Origin: Haemaphysalis longicornis
Taxonomy: Eukaryota; Arthropoda; Arachnida; Ixodida; Ixodidae
DNA length: 64,000 nucleotides
Reading direction: 5' to 3'
NCBI GenBank assembly: GCA_013339765.2
Contig: CM023450.1
Coordinates: forward strand, 189,552,688-189,616,687
Shown here: positions 35,642 through 46,799 of the stretch, piece after piece
Position numbering within the stretch: position 1 is the first letter of the stretch
Layout of the letters: each line of letters starts with the position of its first letter
Notes under the pieces: generated by a model
Databases searched by the model: none
The model's input: the letters and a program-made list of their open reading frames with translations, nothing else
Told to the model about the DNA's origin: nothing
Position numbers and translations under genes: made by a program

Positions 35642-38600
35642 TTAAGAATCAGTATGAAAATTATAGAAACAATAGGTAACTACCAGCATCTCCAGATTTC
35701 CGGGTTCAAAATTGTGCCTCTTGTCGCTGAGAATGAGTTTGTACGCGGAGAACGAACGCTCGACGTCGACAGATGTGATTGGTGCCGTACTTATACTTGG
35801 GAAGATTCGATGGGTTAATTGACACTGGAATCCTACAGTGCTCACCAGCAAGGACTTCTGAAGCTTCTTTAAGGCAGAAAAACCCTTTGTTTTTGCCTAG
35901 ACCGATTGCAGCTTCGCACGTGCCTTTTCGGCGACGGGTCCTTCGGGAACGGTGGCGATTCTTTCCTGTGCGTGGAGAATTAGCGCAACGTTCGTAACAA
36001 GAGTTTCTCCCGCACTTTCAAGTTTTTCGATAGAATCCGCTAAGAACGTGAAGTTGGCGCAAAGGTACGCGAGGTCTCCTGGGAGGCTATTCACGGAGAG
36101 GACAGCTTGAGCCTTTGTGACTCCAACACTCTCGTCAATTGCAAGGCCGTTGAACACGGCCTTGATATCCGAAAAGTAGCAGTTGTAGTACTCAACAGCT
36201 TTAGCCACGTTCCCCATCGTGTGACGACGGGTTCTGGCGGAAGGGGCACATCAGGCAGCATCTCCTTGAAGACGTGCACGCGAGAGGGTGGCCTTCAGGA
36301 ACACGGCCTTGGCTGAACCAATAAGCTCGTTGACGTCAGTGAAGTGCTTCCTCAGTTCCTCGCAAACACGATGAAGCGCATGCGCTAGGCAGGTGACATG
36401 GAGCATCTGCGGGTAGAAGGCCTTCAGGAGATGAGCGGCCTTGTGCATGTAGGCTGCAGCGGTCTGTGTAGAGCAACAGAACCTTAGTGGCCTCGACTCC
36501 TGTAGGGTAAAGAACCTGCTAGGGATTCGTTTACAAAGAATGCTACAGACCCCCATTTGTTTCTCTCCAAAGATTTCGAATACACGAGGAAAGCCCTTGT
36601 CTTCTCGTGCGCCGCAAGCGTCCCAGCAAGAAAGTGAGCGACAAAGCGCCCTTTGACGTCTGTTGTTTCGTCTACGGAAATCCAAATGCAGGAGTCGCCA
36701 AGCTCTTCTCTGATTCTTGCTAATGTCTGTTCATACAAGGCCGGAGGTAGTTCTCCTCAAAGTAGACTCAGACGGCACGCTGTGATTGCAGTATTTCTGT
36801 AGAAATTGTTTCAGCACGGGATTTTCAATTTTGGTCCAAGGGATGTTTGCGGCCACCAGGGCCTCGCACAAATCAACGTTGAAAGCGTCGTCCTGTCGTC
36901 CTTGAAGGCTGTTTTCAAAAAAACTGTTCGGATGTTGAGGGCTTGTCCCGCTTAAAGGTTGCCAGGTGACCTGCCGTCTTCTCATGCTGAGCCAGGTGGT
37001 ACTTCTTCTCGCAAGGAATCTGCGCAAATGCGTTAGGATTTCTTAAATACGAAGCGTATATTCAACATCACAGCGCAGATAAACATGCTAGCATACTAAG
37101 CGTCTGGACATGCTAACAGAAGACAAATAAATACGATAAGCATCAATAAACATTCTAACTTCCGCAGAGAAGCGCTCGAACACCCCTGCTGCGTCCTATT
37201 TGATGGTATAACTGCACTTGAGCGCCGCGCTGCTCCGCGTGTCATACCACCAAAACGTACTTGAAAAATAAGAAGGTGAGATTCCATTGACGTTTTGTTC
37301 AACTGACTCGGCGCGCGCCATCAATACCCTAAATTTCGCGGTGGCACGGTGGGGGAGTAAGATACCAGATTAAATTGCGTGTTAACTTAGCGTGGCGTAC
37401 TTCGGTAATTCTAGCTAGCGTCTGCATGTAATTAACCGAGTAGCTACGAGGTGGCTTCGATTTAACGGATGTTCAGTGCATATCTTAAAAACACGTTCCG
37501 TTCATTAGCGCTAGTTTTGAAACATCATCCTTCAGTACCAACCGATCACTTGCCGTTTGATTAAGAAATTTCTGGATTTTCACTTAAAACGCAGCACACA
37601 GAGACGGTACATAAAAATGTGAATCTCCTTCTCAAGGTATCTAAAATATTAAATTTCAATAATCTCAATGATATTGAAAGTTTAGAACTTATAAACAACG
37701 CTAGCAATCAAAATAACCAACGCTTGAAAAAATGCAGGCACCGAAAGGAACGCTGTCTGCCGTATTCAAAATACACAGGTGCGTCCTTTCTTTTCTCAGA
37801 AGAAGGGGCAGTATAAACAAAACGCAATAACAGCGAATCGCGGCCATGACGCCCAGGCGCCAACCAAGGCGCGAAATGGACAACTTTGCATAGTTTCGAG
37901 TTCGACCACGGCCCCTGGATCAAGCGCACTTGATCGAGGGGCCGTGGTTTCGAATAACACATGAAACACTCACGCCACGTAAAAACTCGTCGGCTCACCT
38001 TTTTCCCGCACGGTTGGCAGAGCACGGTCTCTCCGTCTATTCTGTAGCATGTTGAGTTAAAGGGACCCCGAAAAGCTTTGTGAAGGTGGCAATCAAATGC
38101 ATTCAGGTGGTAGAACACATAACGGGGGATTTTTGTGCCAAGTGTGAGCCCCATACGTTGTACAGATAATTTGTAAACAATTTTTGAAGATCGCCTTTCT
38201 CAGCCGATGAGCGTGACGCCGCAGCGAGCCGACCGGCGGGTGACGCAACGCGACCGCGGGTGACGCAACGGCGATCGCTGCTGACGCAACGGCGAAGGCG
38301 CCCCCTGATTCGCCCAATCGCCGCAAGGTCGGCCGCCGGCGGCGTCCACTGCCATTGGCTTCCGGCTGCTCTTCCTCCTTCCTGCGCGATCCCGAGGCAA
38401 AGGCGGCAAAGGCGGGGTCCGCAGTGATTGACGCGAGCCTAGGCGCAGGAATGTAGCTAGCTGCTTTTGAAGGAGGCAGAGAGCGAGGAGGAGTCGATCG
38501 GCAGTGGGGAGAAGGTGCATTTAATTGCTTCTGGTGCAGCTAATATGAATGTAGATCAATAATTCCAACGGCATTGCATCGCTATATTGGTGTTACGTGA

Positions 38601-38700
38601 CAATACAGGCCTTTTGTAACTTTTACAGAAGGCTTTTCTGGGTCCCTTTAAGTGTCCACTGTCGGATCAAAGCACTTCTGGGCGTCTTCCGTTTCGGCAT
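35642..38700 (-). pseudogene. hAT transposase, copy 2 (two exons, broken)
   Basis: Exon 1 starts at ATG 38700-38698 (MPKRKTPRSALIRQW), is interrupted by the TTAA element after about 16 codons, and resumes as TCYRIDGETVLCQPCGKK up to a GTGAGC donor at 37999/37998. Exon 2 begins at 37019 after a GCGCAG acceptor with PCEKKYHLAQHEKTAGH, completing a C2H2-type finger. The core has CIWISVDETTDVKGR, a TAAAYMHKA block (from AYMH) and LHVTCLAHALHRVCEELRKH; the C-terminal dimerisation part reads SVDVERSFSAYKLIL. There are frame changes in exon 2 near 36960, 36730, 36500-36250 and 35900. It would have cut and pasted the element through its ends. Confidence 0.87.
38061..38647. mobile_element. TTAA-flanked non-autonomous element in hAT exon 1
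   Basis: Flanked by TTAA at 38057-38060 and 38648-38651. Its ends are AGGGACCCCGAAAAGC and GCTTTTCTGGGTCCCT, a 16-bp inverted repeat with one mismatch. The 587-bp interior has no coding frame and includes GTGACGCAACGCGACC-type short repeats. TTAA targets occur in piggyBac and Kolobok families. Because the terminus differs from the 18957 element, it could be either. The pre-insertion hAT frame joins cleanly across the TTAA. Confidence 0.85.
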
Positions 38701-38940
38701 GGCTGGAAAGGGCAGCGGAGAAAGCCAGACCGTGCACGTTGAAAGACCGGACCAGAAGGGAAGGGTGCCTCCTATTGGTCGGGTCCAATCGCCTAAAGCC
38801 AATTTATTCCCTGGTGGTGAACCTTTAAACTAGTAAATTACAAACGTGTAATAAGGGCGTGTAAGTCACAGTGTATTTAGATGCAACGCATCTCTTGCTC
38901 GGGGCTATGTCACTCCTGCGTCTGTCCGGCGGCGGCGTCC

Positions 38941-39075
38941 GTCTCTCCTCAACTCTCCTCCTCTCCTCTCTCCGATAGCGAACGCTCTCGCCTAACAGCG
39001 GCGGCGGCGGCGGCGGCGTCGGCACAGGTGCGTCTCTCCTCCACTCTCCTCCTCTCCTCTCTCCGATAGCGAACG
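38941..39075. repeat. 91-bp spaced direct repeats with a GGC microsatellite
   Basis: The 44-bp CTCTCC-rich block ending CTCTCCGATAGCGAACG occurs at 38941-38984 and again at 39032-39075. Between them lies a (GGC)n run (about 38998-39018). A G-homopolymer follows at about 39391. All lie inside hAT copy 2. Confidence 0.8.
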
Positions 39076-39851
39076 CGGTCTCAGTCGACGGTCGTCCGTG
39101 CTCCGTTTGCACTCTCTCGCAGTACTCGACGATTGCTTGATGCGACGGTTCCTTTAGAGAATCAACCCAACGGAAACACCAATGGAACCACCCAGATGCG
39201 TTGCATCACAACAGGGTTCCTGCGAGCGAGGGGAGGTGGGCGTAATTTTTCCCCATCACTTTCTTTGCCCCTGACGGTATCAGAGTTCCCCTGGGGAGTA
39301 GAGTTGTGCGTCCACCACCAAGTCATGCGGGAAAGCCACCCGTAAAGCATGCAGAAGCCGCCTCTCCGGTTGCACCGGCTCAAAGGGAGGGGGGGGGGGG
39401 AGTGTTAAAAAGAGGACCAGGTTCAAACCCATGGAATTCAGAACAGTAAATATTTCCAGGTAGAATGAATAAAAGTATCAAATTGCACTCGAAAGCGAAA
39501 CTTGACGCTACATAGTGCTGATTTAGGCGCCAATTTGAGAAAAAAGGCATTTATAGGCATTTATCGGAGTTTAGGCACCAACACCCAAAATAGGCATTTA
39601 TAGGCACTATAAAACCACCATAAAAGTCAACCTTGACCTCCAATTCGTGCTCATATATCGAAATGGGGCGATAGGAACGCAAGGAAAAAAATAGGCATTT
39701 GCCTAAAATCCGGTCTCTAGTAATAACGTTCCTGACCACGTTGAAAGGTCGATTCCGGGAGTATATTTAAATTTAAACTATCGTGTACTTAGGCGAAGTT
39801 ATATACTCGCACCTAAAATGCAGACGTTCTCGCTATTATTTTGCTGAACTA

Positions 39852-41304
39852 CACTCTTAGGCAAAAAGCACTAAAACAGGGACTAAAATACAGCCGTTAG
39901 TCTTCGCGGGCGACCGTTCATCTTCAAGGGGAGTATCTGCGGCAGAGTACGTGCCGTGTGCATAAATTCGGACTAACTGTTCGTCCCCGCCGATCTATAA
40001 GGAGTAACGGGAAGACGAAACGCATGCAGTTAGTCTCTTTGCTGCGTCGTTAATCCCCTAATGGCGTCGTCGTTGCCCTTTCGAGCATATGTCTGCGAAC
40101 AGTTTTATATTTCCAAAACACAAGCCATTGCAGGCACTGGGTGCTTTAGATGGTGCCACGGGAGAAAATATTGATGTTAGTTATAAGAAAATCGCCTAGG
40201 GTTAGTAGAGCGGCGGGTAATGGCAAGGAGCGGCGAAGCGCGATTGTCATACGCTTCTCGGCGAGGTTATGTTGATACGCTGTGTTCCATACGATTCGTG
40301 CGACATAATAACGGCCAATGAAAGCTTTCAAGCGCCTTAACAGTAACTCAAAAATTAGTGACAATAGCAAAAGTGGATTCCTGAGCGTAATGAATATGTA
40401 TATGTTTAACAGACTAGAAAAAAGGCATGTTGCTGATGACAGCTGCAAAACAAAAATGCTCGCTACAGGTAAGCGTCTCGAAGTTATCTTTTACACTCGG
40501 TGCATAATTGCCTTGGGCACCAAAGCTATGACAATGCTGCAACTGCTGTAAAACCCGCTTGCATTTCACAGTCGCAATCGTCTAGCGACGCGACTTTGAA
40601 GAATTCAGGCTAAACAACACCGAATTCGCTTTCGCCGATGCAGGAAAATATAGCATGTTTCCTTATTCTGACACTCACACAGACGACACCTTTCACATAC
40701 GTTACATAGAGCACTTAACATATGTATCGAACACTAAGAAAGCACTTAGCTTGCGCTAAGTTGTGCGGAAACAAATGAGTCGTCCGATCGCCCAGCTACC
40801 TATCTCAACTAGGCGACGACGAGTTGATTGTTATTTACGAAAAAACTATGGTTGTGAGGCTCTTCTTCGAATCGAACTGAGCAATAGTCCCTAAACCTAG
40901 CAAAGCGCTAAGCGCAAGGCGCAAAACGCGGTCACGTTCGCTTGCACAGATAGAAATTCGGGCACCAGTTGCAATGGATCTGTTGCGTTATGCACAGAAC
41001 TACACGCTGTACACTTGAATATTATCTGTCCCAGGAACCGCCCGGCGGCGTTGTCCAGCGGATAGCGCGTCGCGTTCCTTGTGTATAATTCCGGGCGTCA
41101 GGGGTTCGATCACTGCCGGTGCTGGAGTTTTTTTCTTTTTTCTGCACTCTACGCAGTTTGTCCTTGGGGAGTATCGGAACGGACCATCCGGGTGGGGGAC
41201 TAACCGTTCGTCCTCTCGCAGTTAGTCCCCAAAGGGACTAATGATTGTGGCAGAGGCCGTTAGTCCCCGAAAGGACGAACTTTTAGTCCTTTTTGCTAAG
41301 AGTG
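39852..41304. mobile_element. TA-flanked inverted-repeat element with a tRNA-like segment
   Basis: The left end is CACTCTTAGGCAAAAAGCAC and the right end, inverted, is CACTCTTAGCAAAAAGGACT. Each is preceded by TA (39850-39851 and 41305-41306), suggesting a TA target duplication as in Tc1/mariner. Numerous TTAGTC/GGACTAA and GTTCGTCC words crowd the subterminal regions (39870-40035 and 41155-41290), like transposase-binding sites. No transposase frame is seen. A tRNA-like A/B-box pair (A-like 41051-41062, B-box GGTTCGATCA 41103-41112) lies near the right end. It starts only 125 bp after the hAT copy 2 duplication. Confidence 0.75.
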
Positions 41305-41379
41305 TAGGTAGTGAAGGTGATTCTAAGTGCTTCGGACGTTCATACAATACGGAAGAGTCTCAATATCCACCTAGATTAA

Positions 41380-41515
41380 AGGTCTACCGAGACGGAAGGT
41401 CCAATCGAGCGTGAATATTCACCGAGGCAAAATATCCGCCGAGGCGGAAGGTCCAATCGAGCCTGAATGTCCAACGAGGCGAAATATCCACCGAGTCGGA
41501 AGGTCCACTGTTGGA
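41380..41515. repeat. 52-bp tandem units (locus 2)
   Basis: TGAATATTC at 41412 and TGAATGTCC at 41464 begin units exactly 52 bp apart, and a partial unit precedes them. They carry the same GAGGCGGAAGGTCCAATCGA core as the units at 23879-24030. The array ends in a palindrome-like GGTCCACTGTTGGACC near 41501-41516. Confidence 0.8.
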
Positions 41516-44500
41516 CCTATCGTGTCATTGGATCTTTCGTCTCGCTGGACCTTTAGACGTGGAATCCAATTACGAGACATGCGTACGCGCGCGGTATCGA
41601 AATCACGCTGCGCAACAGCAATATGCGGCCGGTTAATCGCGCATTCCCATATATGGGACGCTCCCTTATTCCCTATTATAGTGCGTTAGTCAGACATAAT
41701 CAAACCTGGATGAAAAAAAAAAGCGATCTAAGCCGGCAGGTCTAAAATGCAATCATACGACGGCGATTTCCGAAACACACGCGCAACAAAAATAAGCAAG
41801 AGTAACATCGCACACCACAACATGAAATCCAGCGTGCTTCTGCTTACGGTAAATTCATGCAGCGAAAAAATCGCCATGTCTTGCTCGCCCCTTATTTTGC
41901 TTCGTGCTTAACGATTTATGCTTCTTCTACAAACGCACAACGTTTATCAGGGTCGTCCGTAGTCTCCATAGACGTGCGTCAATAACGGACAGCTGACGCG
42001 TTACAATGAATATGGCAAGGCACTGCAAATGCCTAATCCCGCGGGATTAGGCAACCGAAGAATATCAAACCCAATCTTTATTTTAACCCACGTCTTACGA
42101 CGCGATGTTCACTGCTACTGTGAGGTGTTGTAATCTTGCTAATTCCACCAGAAGATAACGCCTGATGCGTTGCTGAGCAACGCGTTCTGATGACCAGGTT
42201 TGTGAACGTCCAGATGTTCTAAAATAAAGAGCAAAGAGAGATAAAGACTCATATTTCGTCATAAGAACTGCTTGCGTATTTTTCCTTTGACCATACTTAA
42301 ACACGTGTGGACGTGCTGGCTCACACACGAACGCATGTTTTGCTCGGGGCCCCCGAGGGGAGGGTGCCGGGGCCATCACCTTCTCATGTGTGGTTCAACA
42401 CAGTAAACCCACTTACGTGCCTCTTAGCCAGCTTTCCAACTGAAAGAACTGCCTTTACAGTTGGTTCAATGTCTTGTATGGCGGGTCAACTACAAAAAAG
42501 GTGTGAGGTCTCGGCCTTTTTTCAAAGAGAAAGCGACAAAAACGTCATTACAAGTTATGGCGGGAGGCTATCTTAGCAGCTTTGCTAGCCATTTCGACAG
42601 CCTAAATACGAGGACATTGTCGAGCCTTTGCTAGATAAACTTTCTTCAAGCAAGATAGCTTTCCAATTTGCTTAGGTAATATTGGCTGATAGTTTGGAGT
42701 CTGCGATAAAATAAAAACATTACATCTGTAGCATGGGCTACATCCATACCTATTGTTGTGGTATTTGTGTGGATATCCACGCAAATCTGAGACCTAGATG
42801 TCCTGTCTTCGTGTCGTAATTACCAGTTGGACAGCCAGTTGAAGGATCGAAATTGTTCAGACGTTGGAGGAGGAAGTAGAGGGGGGAAGTGATGTGTCGT
42901 AAAAGCGTTGGACATGTTGGCACTGTGTGGCGCCGTCTTTCGGAAAGTTTTCTCGAAGCGTCCACACTCGTGTTACTGCCGTGGTTATTTCGGCACTATT
43001 CACGACAAGTTGGAATCGATGAAGTAGACAACGACAACAGACAACAACAGAGCAACAGCCAAAAAACATCTCTTAACTCATTTAAAACATAGTTAATGCG
43101 ATTTGAAATTTCGTGGTGCCTTGAAACGCGCCGAGCCCCAATCGTAACTTTTCAAGCAGCACTGGGGGTTTTATGGGCGTTCTACGCAAGTAGCAATCTA
43201 CCTCCCACTATTTGGATGTAGTTCTCTGGAGCGCAGTGCACTATACATTGATGTGGTATGCAGTGCGCATATTACGATGCGTAGGTGTCGTACTCAGTTC
43301 GAAAAAAGAAGGAGGTCACGGGGAAACTCGAAACAAAACAGTGGAAGCTAGCCATCCTGATTTGCTAGCTCGGTGATGCACACCCCGCGACACGAGCACA
43401 GACAGTGAGATAGTTTGGCACGTGAGAGAAGTTCACATTAATATCAATTTTCATCCAGCAAGTTTAGTTGAAAATTGCCGTGAAAGTTGAGGGGGCTATT
43501 AAAATCGCTATTTGTCAGAACTAGTTTGTTTTTTTCTGCTTTTGTTGCACATGTTAAAACACAACCGAATCTGCATTCAAAAATTTACAGAATGGAGTCC
43601 CATTCGTGACACGCGTTGCCCAAAAGGTAGCGTTTCTCTAACGGCCAGGATGTGTGTATGTGGTCTTTACATTTTGTTTTCCCGCCCTGCAAAGCGATCA
43701 TTGACGCATCTTTGCCGTACAAGAACTTCATTCCTCCAGGTAGCGGTTACTGAGGAGGTCCTGCCGGATAATTTCATCAAGCAATGCGAAGTAGGCACGC
43801 AATGGACGCGAAGCTACGCCAAAACGGACCCAGAACCATCGTTGCTGAGGCAGACGACAACTTCAGCCAGAATGAGCCCCGGCTCACGTCTAGTGGTGAG
43901 AAGCGCCGGTGCGCGGAGGACGATGACTAATAGTGCCCATTCGCAGTGCCATCTGCACTGTGCTCAGCGAGTCAGGGACATTAACGGGATGCCTGAGATA
44001 GCCGAGTCGGCGCTTCTGTTTTATCTTGCACGGTGACCCCAACTATGCTGACCAGCAGGTATGCGTTGTAAAGATAAGCAACTGTTTTGCTGCCTTGGGC
44101 GCCCGCATTTTCCACTTGCGCAGCCAGCTGGCTTTGACATTCAAAGCTTTCTACACGGCTGTGCGCCTAAATCCCGTTCTTGCGCAGCAGGTGCAGCTCT
44201 ACGTTCTATGCATCGCTAATTTCTCAGCGCACTTACACACGCACGAGACTAGATGATTTTATAGTGAAAACTTCCCGCTGTGCAAGTGATCATTCACGCA
44301 CGCCTTGCCAAGAGCCATCGGTGCTGCACCGTGACTACGACTGGACAATGCCTCCGGAGTTTCCCTTCCTGGAAAACAGCGTAATACGTTGAGAATAAAT
44401 ACTTCACGGTTGAAAAATAAAAACGACTAGCTTCCCAGAGCACAATAATAGAGATCTACCGGAAACAGCAGCCTCGAGAACGCACACGTAACTAGGAGAA

Positions 44501-46500
44501 CCGGCTGAACGAAGCTCTAACACGGTGTAGGAAGAGGCACATCAACGCTATTTTGCGTTCATTCGCGGCTTCAGTAGCTCCGCCTCGCTAATAGCTGGAA
44601 TAAGACATTTGAAGTTTGGCGTGATACCATCACAGTAATTGGCACCTGTCAGAACGTCCGCTCCAACAAGCACACGTAATAGTACCACAATCTCCTTACA
44701 CTTAAGAGAATGCTTTGTCAGCGGAGGTAACCTGCAATGTTCTAAACTAACAGTAATTATTGGGCATCGAAGTGAGAAAGCCCAAAGCATTGGTGTTTTG
44801 TTGGGGTTCCGGTAGAAGCAGGCGATGCCGTACACAAGTCAGTTCTTCGCCGGGACGGGCGCCTTTATTTATCTTCCATGTCGCCCTTGCTGAAAGCCCC
44901 ATCAAGCACTTAATCTGCACCTCGACAAGAATGCAGGCGTCGGTTCTGGCAGCAGAAACCCTGCGTTAAGAACTAACCCTAGAGGAAGAAGTGTTGTTAA
45001 CAAACCTCGCAAGAAACTTGCGGGTAAAGACGTAATCGGGAACTGGTGTAACTATCATTGAGAGCAGCCACGAGCACGATACAGTTGCAGTCGCGCGGAA
45101 AAAGCAAACCGGCGCGTCCCACGGAAAACAAGTTATTTAGTATCAGTGGCGAGATATCAGTGCATTACACACATTACGGCCCGTCCGGCTCACTTTTGGA
45201 AATATGCACGATATCTACTAATGAGCCACATTGAAAGCTGGTAAGCTACAGAAACCGACACTCTTACCTTTATGGAGACTTTTACTGCGCCTTGACGACG
45301 CGAAGCATTTTTTATTCACAAACGTACGTTTAGGATTCATTCATTTAATCCTAAACGCACGCTGTTCGCGATGCAACCTACCATGGTATCTAACCAGAAT
45401 AACTGCTCCTGCTGTCTCCTCCGATTAGGAAGTCACACAAAACCCAACTGATAGTGAATTGCTCTTGATAATGAGTTTAAGCATCAACAATCCTTGCATT
45501 TCAAACTGTTTATTTGTGCAAAGTGAAACGTTTTACAAAAATCGTCATCAACCCTCCGTGAAGGTTGATGAAGCGGGATTCACACGACGCGCGGAGGCGG
45601 GCGGGTATGTGACGTGAAACAGGCGCGCGGAGGCGGACGGGTATGTGGCGTCAAAACAGCACGTGACCCGATTGTCCGCCTTGGCGGCGCATCCACACGT
45701 GCGGAGCTACGCCGAGTGACTAGCAAACGACAGCACGGAGGAAGCGACGGGATTCTCGGCGAGGCACCCTGCGAAACCTGTTTATTGCTTGCTATTGTTC
45801 TCCCATAGCGCCCCCAAACGCTAAGGCGCGCTTCACCCTGTTTTGCCGACAACAGCACCAGCAGTAACAACCACGATAGAGGCGGGTCGAAAGCGTCGTT
45901 TGGCTGCGATCGCTGTGTTGCTTCTTTCCAAGCGGCGCCCGCACCTCTCACTTCACCACGTGTCGTCCACACCGCGTCGAAAAAGCCGCCTTCCACTCAC
46001 TTTTACCTGCTACGACATAAAACCACGTGACCGCAACTAGCACGCGTTGCCAGACTCCGTGCCGCCTATGTGCCAAAAAGAGGTTCCATTCCCCGCGGAG
46101 GGCCGCCGCCGTCGAGCGGAAACATGCGGAGGCATTTTCTGTCCCGGAGAATTCGCCGGCGATCCCCACCGAAACCGGTCATGTGAGCGGGCCTGCGGGC
46201 CAGAAAGATAGGATTTCTCCGTCGTGTTAATCCCGCTTGACCAGCTAAGCTGTATAGCACAGGACACCGAGGTGACACAGAATTCTGAAGGAAGCTACGA
46301 ACTCCTTTCTTGTCTTGATTGATGGTCATCGTGACAAAAATACGCACGGACATTTATTGCCTTGATCAGTGGTGACTATTCGTAGCAGGGCACGGGTTTG
46401 TGCGAGTTGCTTCATTACAGCAGGAACAAAACATGTTGCTGACCGAGTTGCTACATACTGAAGAAATTAAAACATGGTTGGTAACCAGACGTGGACGAGG
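41516..46500. other. 5-kb intronic stretch, little recognised
   Basis: I looked on both strands for conserved motifs, terminal repeats and tRNA-like boxes and found nothing firm. The longest frame (43512-44036, plus) matches no family I know. A 35-bp tandem pair, GCGCGCGGAGGCGG-CGGGTATGTG, lies at about 45587-45657. An AAATAAACAGTTTGAAA word (minus strand, near 45500-45515) resembles the one at 46530-46550 and may mark LINE 3' ends. Confidence 0.35.
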
Positions 46501-46799
46501 ATAAAAAAAAACGACAGATGCAGGCGCCAACTTTCAACTGTTTATTTAAAGAAAACCACGCAAATTTATACATGATTTAGCGACAACAGCAGCAACAAGA
46601 AAAAAAAAACAACCAACGTATAAAGAAACTCACAAGTGTAACAGATGGCGACAGTGGCTCGTATGCACAAGTGCAAGATTGCTGAGAGTATAGCAATACA
46701 TCTGCGCCACCCTGAAAAGAACAACGACGACAGATTTAATTCCGGGCACAAATCGAACCGCTAAGAGGGGAGGACTACTGCACATGCTGAACTACAGCA

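Larger units (their letters stand above)
34957..39719 (-). mobile_element. hAT transposon copy 2, with perfect 8-bp target duplication
   Basis: The ends are TAGAGGCCGGATTTTTAGGC (left) and GCCTAAAATCCGGTCTCTA (right), imperfect inverted repeats. A perfect 8-bp duplication GTAATAAC flanks them (34949-34956 and 39720-39727), the duplication length of hAT elements. AGGC/GGCATTTATAGGC subterminal words cluster at both ends. The minus-strand transposase lies inside (35642-38700). Secondary insertions include a TTAA element (38061-38647) in exon 1 and, probably, a LINE 3' end near 35165. Tandem and microsatellite sequence lies at 38941-39075. Confidence 0.95.

Noticed and set aside
43512..44036. 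174-residue ORF as a host exon or gene
   Set aside because: No recognisable domain, no convincing splice sites tied to a known family, and its length is within chance for this composition.
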